Assembly (NCBI RefSeq): GCF_042652965.1
Contig: NZ_JBHSHL010000033.1
Span: 1-64,000 of the forward strand
Direction: 5' to 3'
DNA length: 64,000 nt
Origin: Filifactor villosus
GTDB lineage: Bacteria > Bacillota > Clostridia > Peptostreptococcales > Filifactoraceae
How positions within the stretch are numbered: position 1 is the first letter of the stretch; every line of letters begins with the position of its first letter. This document shows positions 24,801 through 33,352 of the stretch, in pieces. Both the position numbers and the translations under genes were made by a program. The notes under the pieces were generated by a model. That model ran no database searches, was not told the origin of the DNA, and saw only the letters and a list, made by a program, of their open reading frames with translations.

Positions 24801-26928
24801 GACTCTCAAGGCGGAAGAGCTACTCCGCCATGAGGGAGAGAAGATCATCGACTTCATCCTTTCCTCCGAACTTGATCGAGGAGATACCCCGCTGACGTAC
24901 TCCGAGTGCGTGCACTCGATCGAACGTGTGGAAGGCATCGATGTCTTGATCAAGGTGCTCAAGGCTCTCGGCAAGGAAAAGCTCGAGAGGATGGACTCTT
25001 ATTACAGCGGAGGAAAATCCAAAAAACAGACTCTAAGTAGGATACTCAGAATAAGCTATCCGGCACAGGGAGAAACATCGGAGGACTTCTGCAAGAAGAT
25101 GGACGCGGCCAAAATCACTCAGCAGAGATTGGTCGAGGTCGCAATGTATTCTCCTCAGTGGATCTCCTTTATAGAGGCCTACCTCGGTTGGAAGGGACTT
25201 TCGAGCGGTTGCTATTACTTCCGGGCACATATGAGCGACATTGCCCGTGATGAAATGGGTATCATCGCTAAGTACACTCCGATTGAGAAGGAAGATTTGG
25301 AGCTGGGAGCCTTTGATGTCGATTGGTTCAAGTCCGCGTACAGGGATCTCGGCAAGGAACGTTTCGACCGTCTCTACGAGAGTGCCAAATACATCTCTTC
25401 CGGGGCCAAACACTCACGTGCGAGGATGTTTGCAGATGCAACCAACGGGCTTCTCAAGGTCAAGGAAACCGAAGAGAAGATCGAGGACAAGAGGAACAAG
25501 GACCTTGTGGCAAGTTATGCCCTCATCCCTTTGGGTAAGAACCGGACTAAAGATATGGTAAGACGCTATAAATTTCTCCGGAACTTTCTCAAGGAGAGCA
25601 AGCAGTTCGGTGCTCAAAGGAGGGCAAGTGAAGCCAAGGCGGTGGATATCGCGCTGGAGAACCTCTCCAGAAATGCCGGCTACTCCGATGTCATTCGCCT
25701 GACTTGGGCGATGGAGAGCGAGATGATCTCCGAGATCAAGGAATATTTCGAGAAAAAAGAAATAGGTGAATTTAAGCTCTATATCGATATCGACGAGCTC
25801 GGTCAGTCGAAGGTTGTGTGCGAGAAAGAAGGCAAACAGCTCAAGAGCCTTCCCGCCAAGTTGAAGAAGGACAAGTATGTAGAGAAGTTGAAGGCGGCAC
25901 ACAAGAACCTCAAGGAGCAGTACAGGCGATCGAGAAAGATGTTGGAGGAAGCCATGGAGGATGCAACTGAATTCTATGGCCGTGAAATCTCGAACCTGAT
26001 GAAACATCCTGTTGTTGCACCCATCCTCCAAAACCTCGTCTTTATCTCAGGGGAAGATACGGGTTATTATCAGGAAGGAAGCCTTGTGGATCCGAAGGGA
26101 AGGAAGGTCTCGGTCGAGGACGAGATGGGGTTGAGGATTGCACACTGCCTGGATCTCTATCGCAGCGGGATGTGGGCCGACTATCAGGAAGATCTCTTTC
26201 ATCGTCAGGTAAAGCAGAGCTTTAAGCAGGTATTTAGAGAACTCTACATCAAGACCGAAGATGAAAAGGGAAGCGAAACCTCCCTGCGATATGCGGGACA
26301 TCAAGTCCAGCCTGCAAAGACCGTCGCCGCTCTCAAAACGAGAAGATGGGTGGTCGATAACGAGGAGGGTCTTCAAAAAGTATATTACAAGCAGAATATC
26401 ATAGCTAAGATCTATGCACTTGCGGACTGGTTCTCTCCGGCGGATATTGAGGCACCGACCTTGGAATGGGTAAATTTTTACGACCGCAGAACCTTCCGTA
26501 CCATAAAAATTGATGAGGTGCCCGACCTTATTTTCTCGGAAGTTATGAGGGACGTTGACTTGGCTGTCAGTATTGCCCATGTCGGCGGAGTCGATCCCGA
26601 AGCCAGCCATTCTACGGTCGAAATGCGAAGGGCGATCGCACAGTTCAATCTCGAACTCTTTAAGCTCAAGAATGTAAGTTTCACGGAAAAACACGCTTTG
26701 ATCGAAGGCAAGAGAGCATCTTATACCGTTCATTTGGGAAGCGGAGTTATTCATCAGAAGGCGGGGGCGGAGATCCACGTCCTGCCGGTACACAGCCAAC
26801 ACAGAGGAAGACTCTTCCTTCCCTTTGTCGATGAAGATCCCAAGACGGCGGAGATCATGTCCAAGATCCTCCTTTTCGCCGAAGATACCAAGATTAAGGA
26901 TCCGACCATCCTCGATCAGATTCGATAA
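21895..26928 (+). CDS. Giant DUF4132-domain protein
   Basis: This 1677-residue protein is mostly helical and repeat-like, with the DUF4132-type conserved part in the C-terminal third: ...QVFRELYIKTEDE, then YAGHQVQ and, near the end, VGGVDPEASHSTVEMRRAI and SGVIHQKAGAEIHVLPV. The same C-terminal block occurs in E. coli YehI/MolR-type proteins, which sit near MoxR-type ATPases and VWA proteins; neither is adjacent here. No signal peptide or membrane helix is visible, so it is probably cytoplasmic. There are no frameshifts. The role of the family is unresolved (regulation or conflict have both been suggested). Confidence 0.85.
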   Translation: MLSYSISNEKRETYRQSVVQRSKKLSKANRELVQEILKLDERDFVKFLEEKVLKQKKEVYLTLEEALPVELYPVLDVLIGEELRGVFTDYCAKITRYSYTAGYYRRMIRSRNYRDYLHKMGSALSDFITIKALDLDLVQVLRKEYNNDINGRYIYINPAPYVSVEIDRENVEIIDLIKEMITGDNNTFVLSREVIQGILLSEDRELVELVGKLLLAAKLQEGLRQSICESMDEGTMENFEYLFHIVYENDLLRFSAVRRAVATWTGVGEEYSDRITKKEMALIAKILEEPSYADELLKSKDNVEVLLALWYKGAIDVDDALEAMEEIIEKGERHTKLLVSYYLAIIQKRNHAQRISAKMISSHPDDLEILACYRVHLHPSLGRTAWYYTEEQLSYDKVKDIFSSKKEGRKFFEIFISALETLGKKDREFSPCIFPWYAVGIYRQDLASVLFSINAFLEGEMTDRVLPYLKLMDTYARGGILKMLVKKPKNQLQKDVVVDLLSDRSSASDKACEIIRENNMVGEYKEKIESLLRLKTGETRKNVIDLLYTQKDEELKRSIANLVVQKDENKRLGGLDLILRSKEEGRFSGEELQSLAQKIEKPTSSEEILIRRLLGGELRAEELEKLYNTQYRPEFELEIVEKGKKRKNTADKTLVIENSIALKDIFDKSTRDLLEIMKKLIALYQSHRNYEYKNHWGHDYLLGENFTNTVYRSYGQEKLEDYPLAEVWRTFYEEEIRDFKTLYQLHMMRSVSEELRDGNRSCDFRPVIERIISKKDLFKLSDELRRLEKEQDREVAVSFDSVGRVLSVLFYEFVDTKEGKKFIFDVSKAVFSHLFLHEKEKDLITREKYGWEKEERYVTIFGFSEFLRNLRYKMMNSYSDEEEFKQAYALIWSLYDKLNTFCLNKYAKPLDNFGSFDQFSIAKAVATSLVEKDELYLHILDEKEATRRVRTLTSFLHPKREEEEEKDALTLKAEELLRHEGEKIIDFILSSELDRGDTPLTYSECVHSIERVEGIDVLIKVLKALGKEKLERMDSYYSGGKSKKQTLSRILRISYPAQGETSEDFCKKMDAAKITQQRLVEVAMYSPQWISFIEAYLGWKGLSSGCYYFRAHMSDIARDEMGIIAKYTPIEKEDLELGAFDVDWFKSAYRDLGKERFDRLYESAKYISSGAKHSRARMFADATNGLLKVKETEEKIEDKRNKDLVASYALIPLGKNRTKDMVRRYKFLRNFLKESKQFGAQRRASEAKAVDIALENLSRNAGYSDVIRLTWAMESEMISEIKEYFEKKEIGEFKLYIDIDELGQSKVVCEKEGKQLKSLPAKLKKDKYVEKLKAAHKNLKEQYRRSRKMLEEAMEDATEFYGREISNLMKHPVVAPILQNLVFISGEDTGYYQEGSLVDPKGRKVSVEDEMGLRIAHCLDLYRSGMWADYQEDLFHRQVKQSFKQVFRELYIKTEDEKGSETSLRYAGHQVQPAKTVAALKTRRWVVDNEEGLQKVYYKQNIIAKIYALADWFSPADIEAPTLEWVNFYDRRTFRTIKIDEVPDLIFSEVMRDVDLAVSIAHVGGVDPEASHSTVEMRRAIAQFNLELFKLKNVSFTEKHALIEGKRASYTVHLGSGVIHQKAGAEIHVLPVHSQHRGRLFLPFVDEDPKTAEIMSKILLFAEDTKIKDPTILDQIR

Positions 26929-27079
26929 GGAAGACGGACGGTCTTTGAAGGTGGGACAAGACCGAACCCCGATCGAGATGCCGGTATGAAGAGGCGATAG
27001 ATACCGACATACTTGATTGGAGAATAGGGAGATATGGCAATACCGTACAGTTCAAAAAATGGTGTACCACTATAATCCA

Positions 27080-27181
27080 TCAGAATGAACAGGTCGAATG
27101 CTTTGAAACATACACTCATTCAGATTGTTCTTTGGGAAGAATATATTTTGTATACCCGGCATTTCAAACGGAGAATAGTAT
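27080..27181 (-). repeat. Family-B MITE-like repeat
   Basis: This is a minus-strand copy. Its reverse complement starts ATACTATTCTCCGTTTGAAATG and continues ...GGGTATACAAAATATATTC, with TGTATGTTTCAAAGCATTCG near the other end. It fills part of the 456-bp gap after the DUF4132 gene. Confidence 0.7.
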
Positions 27182-27384
27182 GAAAGGATCTCTGCATGGA
27201 TGGGGAATTTTTGAAACGATTTGGTTCGATAAGGTCCTATATTTTGTGAATCCATAGGGATATCAAGGCGTCACCTTTGTGCGGTATGTCATATCGTTTC
27301 AACTTAAAGTATAAACCTTGCACAAACGCACGAATATATCGTGCAAGAAAACGAAACAGAAGTTTGTAGGAAAGAGGGATGGTT

Positions 27385-28083
27385 ATGTATGAAGTGATAC
27401 GCGAGTATTTGAGAGATCCTGAAACTGTGGCGGACGAGATGTGGGAGGGGGATGAAGTCCTATGGATCGATTGGAGGGAATACGACGAGGACATCATCTC
27501 CTACGTCAATCAGAGGTTGGGTGATGACATCGTGGAGGTGGAATTCGTCGATAACTCCAAAGAGTATGGGGACGATATCGTACTGGTACGCAAGGGAGAG
27601 AAGATGCAGATTCCCTATGGAGACGTTATGGACAGAGATGTCACTGTAAGGAGCCTCAATAAGTTTTTGGAGGACGACTATGAGATCAGGTGGTTTATGG
27701 AGAGTTTGGGAGATGATACCCTCGGATTTGTGGTTTTGAAAGCACAGGAGTGGAGATCTTTGGAGGAAGAGTTCGGAGAAATCTTTGTCGACCACTACCT
27801 CTCTCGCATTTCTGAGAGCACACGGATGTTCGATCTGGACTTCTACGAATCGGTGGACTACGGGGAGTTGAGGAAGAGCAACAGGGAGGTCGCACAGGAT
27901 ATCCTACAGGAGGTCACGCGTCTGCGAATGGAACTCAAACGTCTGAAAAGGCGGAGGATGCAGGGGGAGATCGATCTTGTGACCTATGTCGAGAAAGAGG
28001 GAGAACTCGAACATAGGTTGAACTTCCTCGAAAAAGACCGAGATTTTTCAAACAATCGATCCGTGGGGAGAACTCGAACATAG
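27385..28083 (+). CDS. Hypothetical acidic protein with altered C-terminus
   Basis: This protein has 232 residues from the ATG at 27385 (an ATG two codons earlier sits too close to the GAGGG site). It is acidic with a C-terminal coiled coil (~170-225). A 31-bp segment at 27999-28029 is repeated at 28066-28096 in another reading frame. Read in the original frame, the second copy would continue as GELEHRLNFL and then another 13 residues to a stop at ~28137. The present end is thus probably a frameshifted remake of an older, similar end. No family is recognised. Confidence 0.6.
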   Translation: MYEVIREYLRDPETVADEMWEGDEVLWIDWREYDEDIISYVNQRLGDDIVEVEFVDNSKEYGDDIVLVRKGEKMQIPYGDVMDRDVTVRSLNKFLEDDYEIRWFMESLGDDTLGFVVLKAQEWRSLEEEFGEIFVDHYLSRISESTRMFDLDFYESVDYGELRKSNREVAQDILQEVTRLRMELKRLKRRRMQGEIDLVTYVEKEGELEHRLNFLEKDRDFSNNRSVGRTRT

Positions 28084-28096
28084 GTTGAACTTCCTC
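27999..28096 (+). repeat. Two copies of a 31-bp direct repeat
   Basis: GGGAGAACTCGAACATAGGT followed by TGAACTTCCTC occurs at 27999-28029 and 28066-28096, 67 bp apart. Because 67 is not a multiple of three, the insertion shifts the frame of the preceding gene. Confidence 0.9.
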
Positions 28097-28401
28097 TGTG
28101 CTCAACATCATATCCTGACAGTGGAGAATAAGGAGTAGGTCGGGAAGAGGAAGACACCGGTTGTTGCTCGGATGTGATACCCGTATTGCTCTTTGTTTGA
28201 ATTGTTGATGCCAACAAGTTGAATTTCATAGGAGATATACAACATCCGGTGGTTTCAGGGACGATACGACAACCCCTTTATCCAAATAACAACCCGGATC
28301 ATAAAAATACCGCATAGCTGAAAATAAGAGGAAGTTCCTTTCGAACAGATGACGAAACCGAAAGTTCGTTTTACAATACATCTGATTGAGAGAAGTGATG
28401 A

Positions 28402-28437
28402 ACCGCACCTTATTTTCTTAGCTTGCGGTGTTTTTTT
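28402..28437 (+). terminator. Possible intrinsic terminator
   Basis: ACCGCA (28402-28407) and TGCGGT (28424-28429) can pair and are followed by G and eight T. The stem is short and the upstream 300 bp hold only degenerate repeat DNA, so the transcript it ends is unclear. Confidence 0.4.
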
Positions 28438-28544
28438 TAGCAAATATGCTCGAAGGCATTCTTCCAAAAACCTTCCCAAAACTCCTCCGGTGATAAATGG
28501 ACTGTCGTCCCGGGGAAGGTATTCAAAGGGCCATACGAGTATCT

Positions 28545-28645
28545 ATTGGAATTGACAGCTTGAGTGCTTTGAAACATATCATCATCCAAATTATTTTTTC
28601 GTAATGATATATTCTGTATACTCGGAATTTCAAACGAAGAATAGG
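28545..28645 (-). repeat. Family-B MITE-like repeat
   Basis: The reverse complement starts CCTATTCTTCGTTTGAAATTCCG and shares AATAATTTGGATGATGATATG with the copy at 18617. A further degenerate stretch resembling family A lies at about 28190-28240; no gene is seen in 28138-28785. Confidence 0.7.
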
Positions 28646-28785
28646 ATTACAAGAGTTTTCGTCATAACCGCTCATCCTCCTTTGAGTCTTTCCTGTTACG
28701 ATATCTACTCCTATATATTCCTGCCGAGTGATGTTATTGAGAGAGGGGAAACGGGTATGAAGAAAACAGAAGTGAGGCGAAGAAT

Positions 28786-29190
28786 ATGTTACATCATATA
28801 GAAGTATATGTAAGCGATTTGGACAGGAGCAGGGAGTTTTACGCCTACCTCCTTCCGAAACTGGGCTACAGCTTGTTTCAGGATTGGGAAGAGGGATTTT
28901 CGTTCAAGGACGAAGACTCCTACCTCGTCTTTGTCCAAACGAGGGAGAAGTATCTCAAAGGTGGTTATAACAGGTGTAACATCGGTCTCAATCACATCGC
29001 CTTCGTTGTTTCTTGTGTGGAAGAGATTGAGGAGATTCGAACGGAGTTGATCAGACGAGGGACCTCGATCTTATATGAGGACCGCTATCCCTATGCGGGT
29101 GGAGAAGGGCATTACGCCCTGTATTTTGAAGACCCTGACCGAATCAAACTAGAGGTCGTTGCACAAGAGAAACAGGGAAATACCGTATAA
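28786..29190 (+). CDS. VOC-family (glyoxalase/dioxygenase fold) protein
   Basis: This 134-residue protein is a single vicinal-oxygen-chelate domain: HHIEVYVSDLDRSREFYAYLLPKLGY at the start, NHIAFVV in the second half and ALYFEDPDRIKLEVV at the end. The usual metal ligands are represented by H4, H64 of LNHIAF and the final E of KLEVV. The substrate cannot be predicted. It is isolated between repeat-rich gaps. Confidence 0.85.
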   Translation: MLHHIEVYVSDLDRSREFYAYLLPKLGYSLFQDWEEGFSFKDEDSYLVFVQTREKYLKGGYNRCNIGLNHIAFVVSCVEEIEEIRTELIRRGTSILYEDRYPYAGGEGHYALYFEDPDRIKLEVVAQEKQGNTV

Positions 29191-29413
29191 TTCAAAAAAT
29201 CAGTATAAAATTGACGCTGTATGAAGAACGAGATTTTCCAAAACATGGGTATGACAAATTTTTGTATATCATAAGTTCAAAGAGGAGTCAGGAGTTTTTC
29301 TTTGTAAGGTGTTTGCATAGAAAAAATCGGACTGCGTGAAAATTGTACTTGAAGAGGAAGATCGATAGAAGTACAAGTGTATGAAAATAATTATCAAATA
29401 TTAAAAATTATCA

Positions 29414-29442
29414 TTGACAAAAGAAAAAACAGGGATTATAAT
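29414..29442 (+). promoter_or_regulatory. SigA promoter of the metal ABC transporter operon
   Basis: TTGACA (29414-29419) and TATAAT (29437-29442) are 17 bp apart, a consensus promoter about 110 bp before the substrate-binding protein gene. Confidence 0.85.
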
Positions 29443-29449
29443 ATGCCAT

Positions 29450-29467
29450 AGTTAGCTAAAACTAACC
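29450..29467 (+). promoter_or_regulatory. DtxR/MntR-type operator
   Basis: GTTAG-CTAAAA-CTAAC (29451-29466), extended to TAGTTAG...CTAAC, lies across the predicted transcription start. It resembles DtxR-family boxes (TTAG...CTAA) and would let the DtxR-family regulator at the end of the locus shut off transporter expression when metal is plentiful. Confidence 0.7.
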
Positions 29468-29549
29468 GATTTGGAAGAAGGTCGAAGAACGATAGGAGTA
29501 TCAATTCCTTCTTCCCGTTCGACAACATACAGAAAGGACGGAAATAACT

Positions 29550-30503
29550 ATGAAAAAGATAATGATGGCATTGATGTTGGGGTTGGTATTGACACTTGCG
29601 GGTTGTGGCGGTGGTGCTTCTCAGGAAGGTGCGACTGCTCCTCAAGAAAATACGGCTCAAGATAGTGGCAAAAAGACGGTTACGGTTACAACATCCTTCC
29701 TCTATGATATGGTAGGACAGTTAGCGGGGGACATGGTCGACAGAGAACTTTTGATCCCTGCCGGAGAAGATCCGCACCTCTACGTGGCAAAACCTCAAGA
29801 TTTACAAAAGGTGGAAAAAGCGGACTTGCTTCTCTATCACGGTCTTCATTTTGAGGGAAAAATGCAGGAGATTTTAGAAACGAAGGGTTATGCCGTTGCA
29901 GACACCTTTACGAAAGAAAAACTCGGTGTAATGGAAGAAGACGGACATGAGATCATCGATCCTCACTTCTGGTTTGACATCGACCTCTATAAGGAAGCGA
30001 CGACCAATGCGGCAAATAAGCTGATCGAGCTTCTCCCTGAAGAAAAAGAGTCTATTGAAGCCAAACTGAATGCGTACTTGGAAGAATTGACAAAGCTTGA
30101 TGAAGAGAACAGAGAACTGCTGTCCTCTATTCCCCAAGAGTCCAGATACCTTATCACTCCTCACGATGCCTTCAACTACTTTTCGAAGAGATATGAGATT
30201 CCGGTCATGGCACCGCAAGGGGTCAGTACGGACAGTGAAGTTGCAAACAAGGACATCCAAGATACGGTGGACTTTATTGTAGAGAAGCGGATCAAGGCGA
30301 TTTTTGCGGAGTCGACAACGGATCCCGCAAGAATGGAAAAACTCAAAGAAGCTGCAAATGCAAAAGGGTTTGAGGTCAAGGTTGTCAGCGGAGAAGGAAG
30401 TGAATTGTTCTCCGACTCTCTTGCACCGGAAGGAGAAGAAGGACACACGTTTGTAGATATGTATCGTCACAATGTCAAATTGATCGTGGAAAACTTGAAG
30501 TAA
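29550..30503 (+). CDS. troA: Metal-binding lipoprotein of Mn/Zn/Fe ABC transporter (TroA/ZnuA family)
   Basis: This 317-residue cluster A-I solute-binding protein has a lipoprotein signal (LAGC, Cys19) that anchors it outside the membrane. Predicted metal ligands are H76 (DPHLY), H139 (DPHFWFD), H205 (TPHDAFNYF) and D289 (FSDSLAPEG). The third His matches TroA/ZnuA-type sites; Mn-specific PsaA has Glu there, so zinc, manganese and iron all remain possible. It is the first gene of the transporter operon, behind a DtxR-type operator. Confidence 0.9.
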   Translation: MKKIMMALMLGLVLTLAGCGGGASQEGATAPQENTAQDSGKKTVTVTTSFLYDMVGQLAGDMVDRELLIPAGEDPHLYVAKPQDLQKVEKADLLLYHGLHFEGKMQEILETKGYAVADTFTKEKLGVMEEDGHEIIDPHFWFDIDLYKEATTNAANKLIELLPEEKESIEAKLNAYLEELTKLDEENRELLSSIPQESRYLITPHDAFNYFSKRYEIPVMAPQGVSTDSEVANKDIQDTVDFIVEKRIKAIFAESTTDPARMEKLKEAANAKGFEVKVVSGEGSELFSDSLAPEGEEGHTFVDMYRHNVKLIVENLK

Positions 30504-30511
30504 AACAAAAA

Positions 30512-30537
30512 GAGGGTAGAGGCTCATCTCTACCCTC
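30512..30537 (+). other. Stable intercistronic hairpin between the binding protein and ATPase genes
   Basis: GAGGGTAGAG (30512-30521) pairs perfectly with CTCTACCCTC (30528-30537) around a 6-nt loop. There is no T run, so it is more likely an RNA-processing or stability element, allowing more binding protein than ATPase, than a full terminator. Confidence 0.7.
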
Positions 30538-30560
30538 GAAGTGTTTGGAAAGGAAAGAGA

Positions 30561-31286
30561 ATGAAAAACGTTATCATAAGGGTGGAGGACTTAACGGTTG
30601 CCTATCACGATAAACCCGTGTTATGGGACAACGATGTAGATATTATGGAACATTCCAGAACCGCCATTATCGGTCCCAACGGGGCGGGCAAATCCACCTT
30701 GCTTAAAGGGATACTGGGGTTGCAGAAAAAACTCTCGGGAGAGGTTCACATTATGGGGCAGACCATAGATCAGGTAAAGAACAAGATAGCTTATATCCCG
30801 CAGGCCAGTGCCGTAAACTGGGATTTTCCCACCACCGTCTTCGATGTTGTCCTCATGGGACGTTATGTTCATCTCGGTTGGATCAAAAGGCCGGGAAAAA
30901 AAGACCGCGAGATTGCAAATCAGGCCTTGGAAAAAATAGGAATGTCCGAATTTAGAGACAGGCAGATATCACAACTCTCCGGAGGTCAGAAACAAAGGGT
31001 GTTTATCGCCAGAGCCATTGCTCAAAATGCGGATATTTATTTTATGGATGAGCCTTTGGCGGGGGTGGATAAGAGGACGGAAAAGGTAATTATTGAATTT
31101 TTGAAGGAGGCGCAGAGACAACAGAAGACCTCTGTTGTGGTCCACCATGACCTCAGTACCATCAACGATTACTTTGACCATGTGATCATCCTAAACAAAA
31201 AGGTTATTGCACAGGGGAAGGTCGAAGAGGTGTTTACAGCGGAAAACTTGGAGAAAGCGTCTATGACAGGTGATAAAAATGTTTAA
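30561..31286 (+). CDS. troB: Metal ABC transporter ATP-binding protein
   Basis: This 241-residue ABC ATPase has Walker A GPNGAGKST (~37-45), signature LSGGQKQR and Walker B ADIYFMDEP. The closest pattern is the Mn/Zn/Fe transporter class (TroB/MntA). It would power the two permeases that follow. The permease start at 31279 overlaps its end, showing translational coupling. Confidence 0.93.
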   Translation: MKNVIIRVEDLTVAYHDKPVLWDNDVDIMEHSRTAIIGPNGAGKSTLLKGILGLQKKLSGEVHIMGQTIDQVKNKIAYIPQASAVNWDFPTTVFDVVLMGRYVHLGWIKRPGKKDREIANQALEKIGMSEFRDRQISQLSGGQKQRVFIARAIAQNADIYFMDEPLAGVDKRTEKVIIEFLKEAQRQQKTSVVVHHDLSTINDYFDHVIILNKKVIAQGKVEEVFTAENLEKASMTGDKNV

Positions 31287-32160
31287 TATCGAGTTGATTA
31301 CAAGCTATTCTTTTATTATCGTGGCAATAGGGACTCTTATCCTGGCTATGGCCTCCGGAGCCGTCGGCTGTATTACGGTTATGAAGGGTCAATCTTTGAT
31401 TGGAGATGCTATCGGTCATGCCGCATTTCCGGGCATCATCCTTGCCTTTATGGTATCGGTAAGCAGGGATCCCGTCATCCTTCTTCTCGGGGCTATGGTA
31501 TCGGGGACCCTCTGTTTTGTCGCCATCCAGCTTATACACACGCAGTCCAAACTCGATTTGGATGCGAGTCTTGCCATTGCATTGTCGAGTTTTTTCGGAG
31601 CGGGGATGATGCTCAAGAGCTATATTCAGGGAAATTCGAAATTTTCGGGTGCGAGTCAGTCGGGTCTACAGAACTATATTTTCGGACAGGCGGCCTATAT
31701 GGTAAGGGAAGATATTATGCTCATATTGGCAGTAGCTGTGCCGGTACTGATTTTGCTTATTCTTTTCTATAAGGAGCTCAAGGTTTTTATCTTCGATGAG
31801 GTCTATTCCAAAACCATCGGCTTGAATACCAATTTCATCTACCTTATCATCCTGTTGATGACGATGAGCTTGATTTCCGTAGGTCTTAAATTGGTAGGGG
31901 CCATCTTGATTTCCTCCCTGCTCATCGTGCCTTGCATTACGGCTGTACAGTGGAGCAATAAGTTTCACAGGGTATTGCTGATCGCCGCTGCGGTAGGAGG
32001 GGTATCGGCCTTGTTGGGCACTTATATCTCGACGGTTTCCAACGGGATGAGTACCGGACCGACGATTATTATGATCATGAGCGTTTTTGCCTTTTTGTCC
32101 CTGCTTGTAGGACCGCATGGAATACTTGCAAACATTAAGATGAGGAGGAAGTATCGATGA
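31279..32160 (+). CDS. troC: Metal ABC transporter permease (first)
   Basis: This ABC-3 family permease is 293 residues from the ATG at 31279; a GTG nine bases upstream is also possible. It has eight to nine membrane helices. The conserved segment GDAIGHAAFPGI (~residues 40-51) is typical of Mn/Zn/Fe permeases. It overlaps the ATPase gene on one side and the second permease (ATGA) on the other. Confidence 0.92.
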   Translation: MFNIELITSYSFIIVAIGTLILAMASGAVGCITVMKGQSLIGDAIGHAAFPGIILAFMVSVSRDPVILLLGAMVSGTLCFVAIQLIHTQSKLDLDASLAIALSSFFGAGMMLKSYIQGNSKFSGASQSGLQNYIFGQAAYMVREDIMLILAVAVPVLILLILFYKELKVFIFDEVYSKTIGLNTNFIYLIILLMTMSLISVGLKLVGAILISSLLIVPCITAVQWSNKFHRVLLIAAAVGGVSALLGTYISTVSNGMSTGPTIIMIMSVFAFLSLLVGPHGILANIKMRRKYR

Positions 32161-33302
32161 ACACGCTGCAGAATTTATACGAATTGTTCTTTCTTTCTTA
32201 CGAATCGTTGTTCGTATTGATCGTCACTTCTGTGACCTGTGCCCTGATAGGGAGTTTTCTTGTGCTTCGAAAACTCTCTATGGTGTCGGATGCCATTTCG
32301 CATACCGTTCTACTGGGAATCGTGATCGCCTTCTTTATTACAGGGGATGTCACATCACCGCTTCTGATTTTCGGTGCGGCATTGTTCGGAGTAATTACGG
32401 TGTTTTGTATCGAGGTGCTCTCCGATACGGGTTTGGTCAAAAACGATGATGCCGTCGGAATCATTTTTCCGTTGTTTTTTTCCGTCGCCGTCATTTTAAT
32501 TACCAAGTTTGCAAGAAACGCTCATTTGGATACGGATATCGTATTGATGGGAGAGGTCATCCTGGCTCCATTGAATAGGGTGGAAGTCTTCGGCTATTCG
32601 GTACCCAAGGCTCTGGCACAGATGTCCCTTGTCTTCGTGATCAACATGGGCTTTATTATTCTGTTCTTTAAGGAACTCAAGCTTACGACCTTCGATAAGG
32701 AGTATGCGAGCCTCATCGGTATCTCTTCAACGGTGCTTTTTTATATGTTGATGAGTCTGACCTCTCTGACGGCGGTCGTCGCCTTCGATGCGGTCGGAGC
32801 GATCCTGGTCGTGTCTTTCCTGATTACACCCGGAGCGGCGGCCTACCTGATCACGAAAGATCTCAAGGTGATGCTTGTTATCTCTTCGCTCTATGCCGTA
32901 ATCAATGCCATTCTCGGCTATATGATAGCGATGTTGCTCAACCTTTCGATGTCCGGAACCACGGCTGCGGTTGCAGGGGTCACCTTCTTCTTAACCTTCC
33001 TCTTTCACAGAGAGGGCCTTATCACTTCGGTATGGCTCAGGTACAAAAAGAAGAAGGAATTTCGTCTCGAATTGATGATCCTTCATATAGGCAATCATAC
33101 GAACGAAGCCAATGCACAGGAGGAACTGGGTTTGGATAGCATCGAGAACCATCTGATGTGGAAGAAGGAAGAGGTTCGTAAGAGAGCAAAGCTTCTGATG
33201 GACAGAGAAATCCTTTGTATCGATGATGAAAAAAAGGTCTATGCTTTGACTGAAAAAGGCAGACGCAGGTATGAGAGTATAAGGAATGCGTATGGTTTGT
33301 AG
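32157..33302 (+). CDS. troD: Metal ABC transporter permease with C-terminal winged-helix-like tail
   Basis: The first ~295 residues form an ABC-3 permease (SDAISHTVLLGIVIAF near residue 41; eight to nine membrane helices). The last ~85 residues are soluble and unlike a permease: ELMILHIGNHTNEANAQEEL, then VRKRAKLLMDREILCI and VYALTEKGRRRYESI, a winged-helix pattern with the wing as in DtxR or similar regulators. A cytoplasmic, metal-state-sensing or DNA-contacting tail fused to the permease is plausible; known members of TroCD-like families with such tails exist, but their role is unclear. It is ATGA-coupled to the first permease. Confidence 0.88.
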   Translation: MNTLQNLYELFFLSYESLFVLIVTSVTCALIGSFLVLRKLSMVSDAISHTVLLGIVIAFFITGDVTSPLLIFGAALFGVITVFCIEVLSDTGLVKNDDAVGIIFPLFFSVAVILITKFARNAHLDTDIVLMGEVILAPLNRVEVFGYSVPKALAQMSLVFVINMGFIILFFKELKLTTFDKEYASLIGISSTVLFYMLMSLTSLTAVVAFDAVGAILVVSFLITPGAAAYLITKDLKVMLVISSLYAVINAILGYMIAMLLNLSMSGTTAAVAGVTFFLTFLFHREGLITSVWLRYKKKKEFRLELMILHIGNHTNEANAQEELGLDSIENHLMWKKEEVRKRAKLLMDREILCIDDEKKVYALTEKGRRRYESIRNAYGL

Positions 33303-33352
33303 AAAAGATAGGCGACGACGAGGAATGTTTTGTACAGCTTTGAAGGAAGAAT

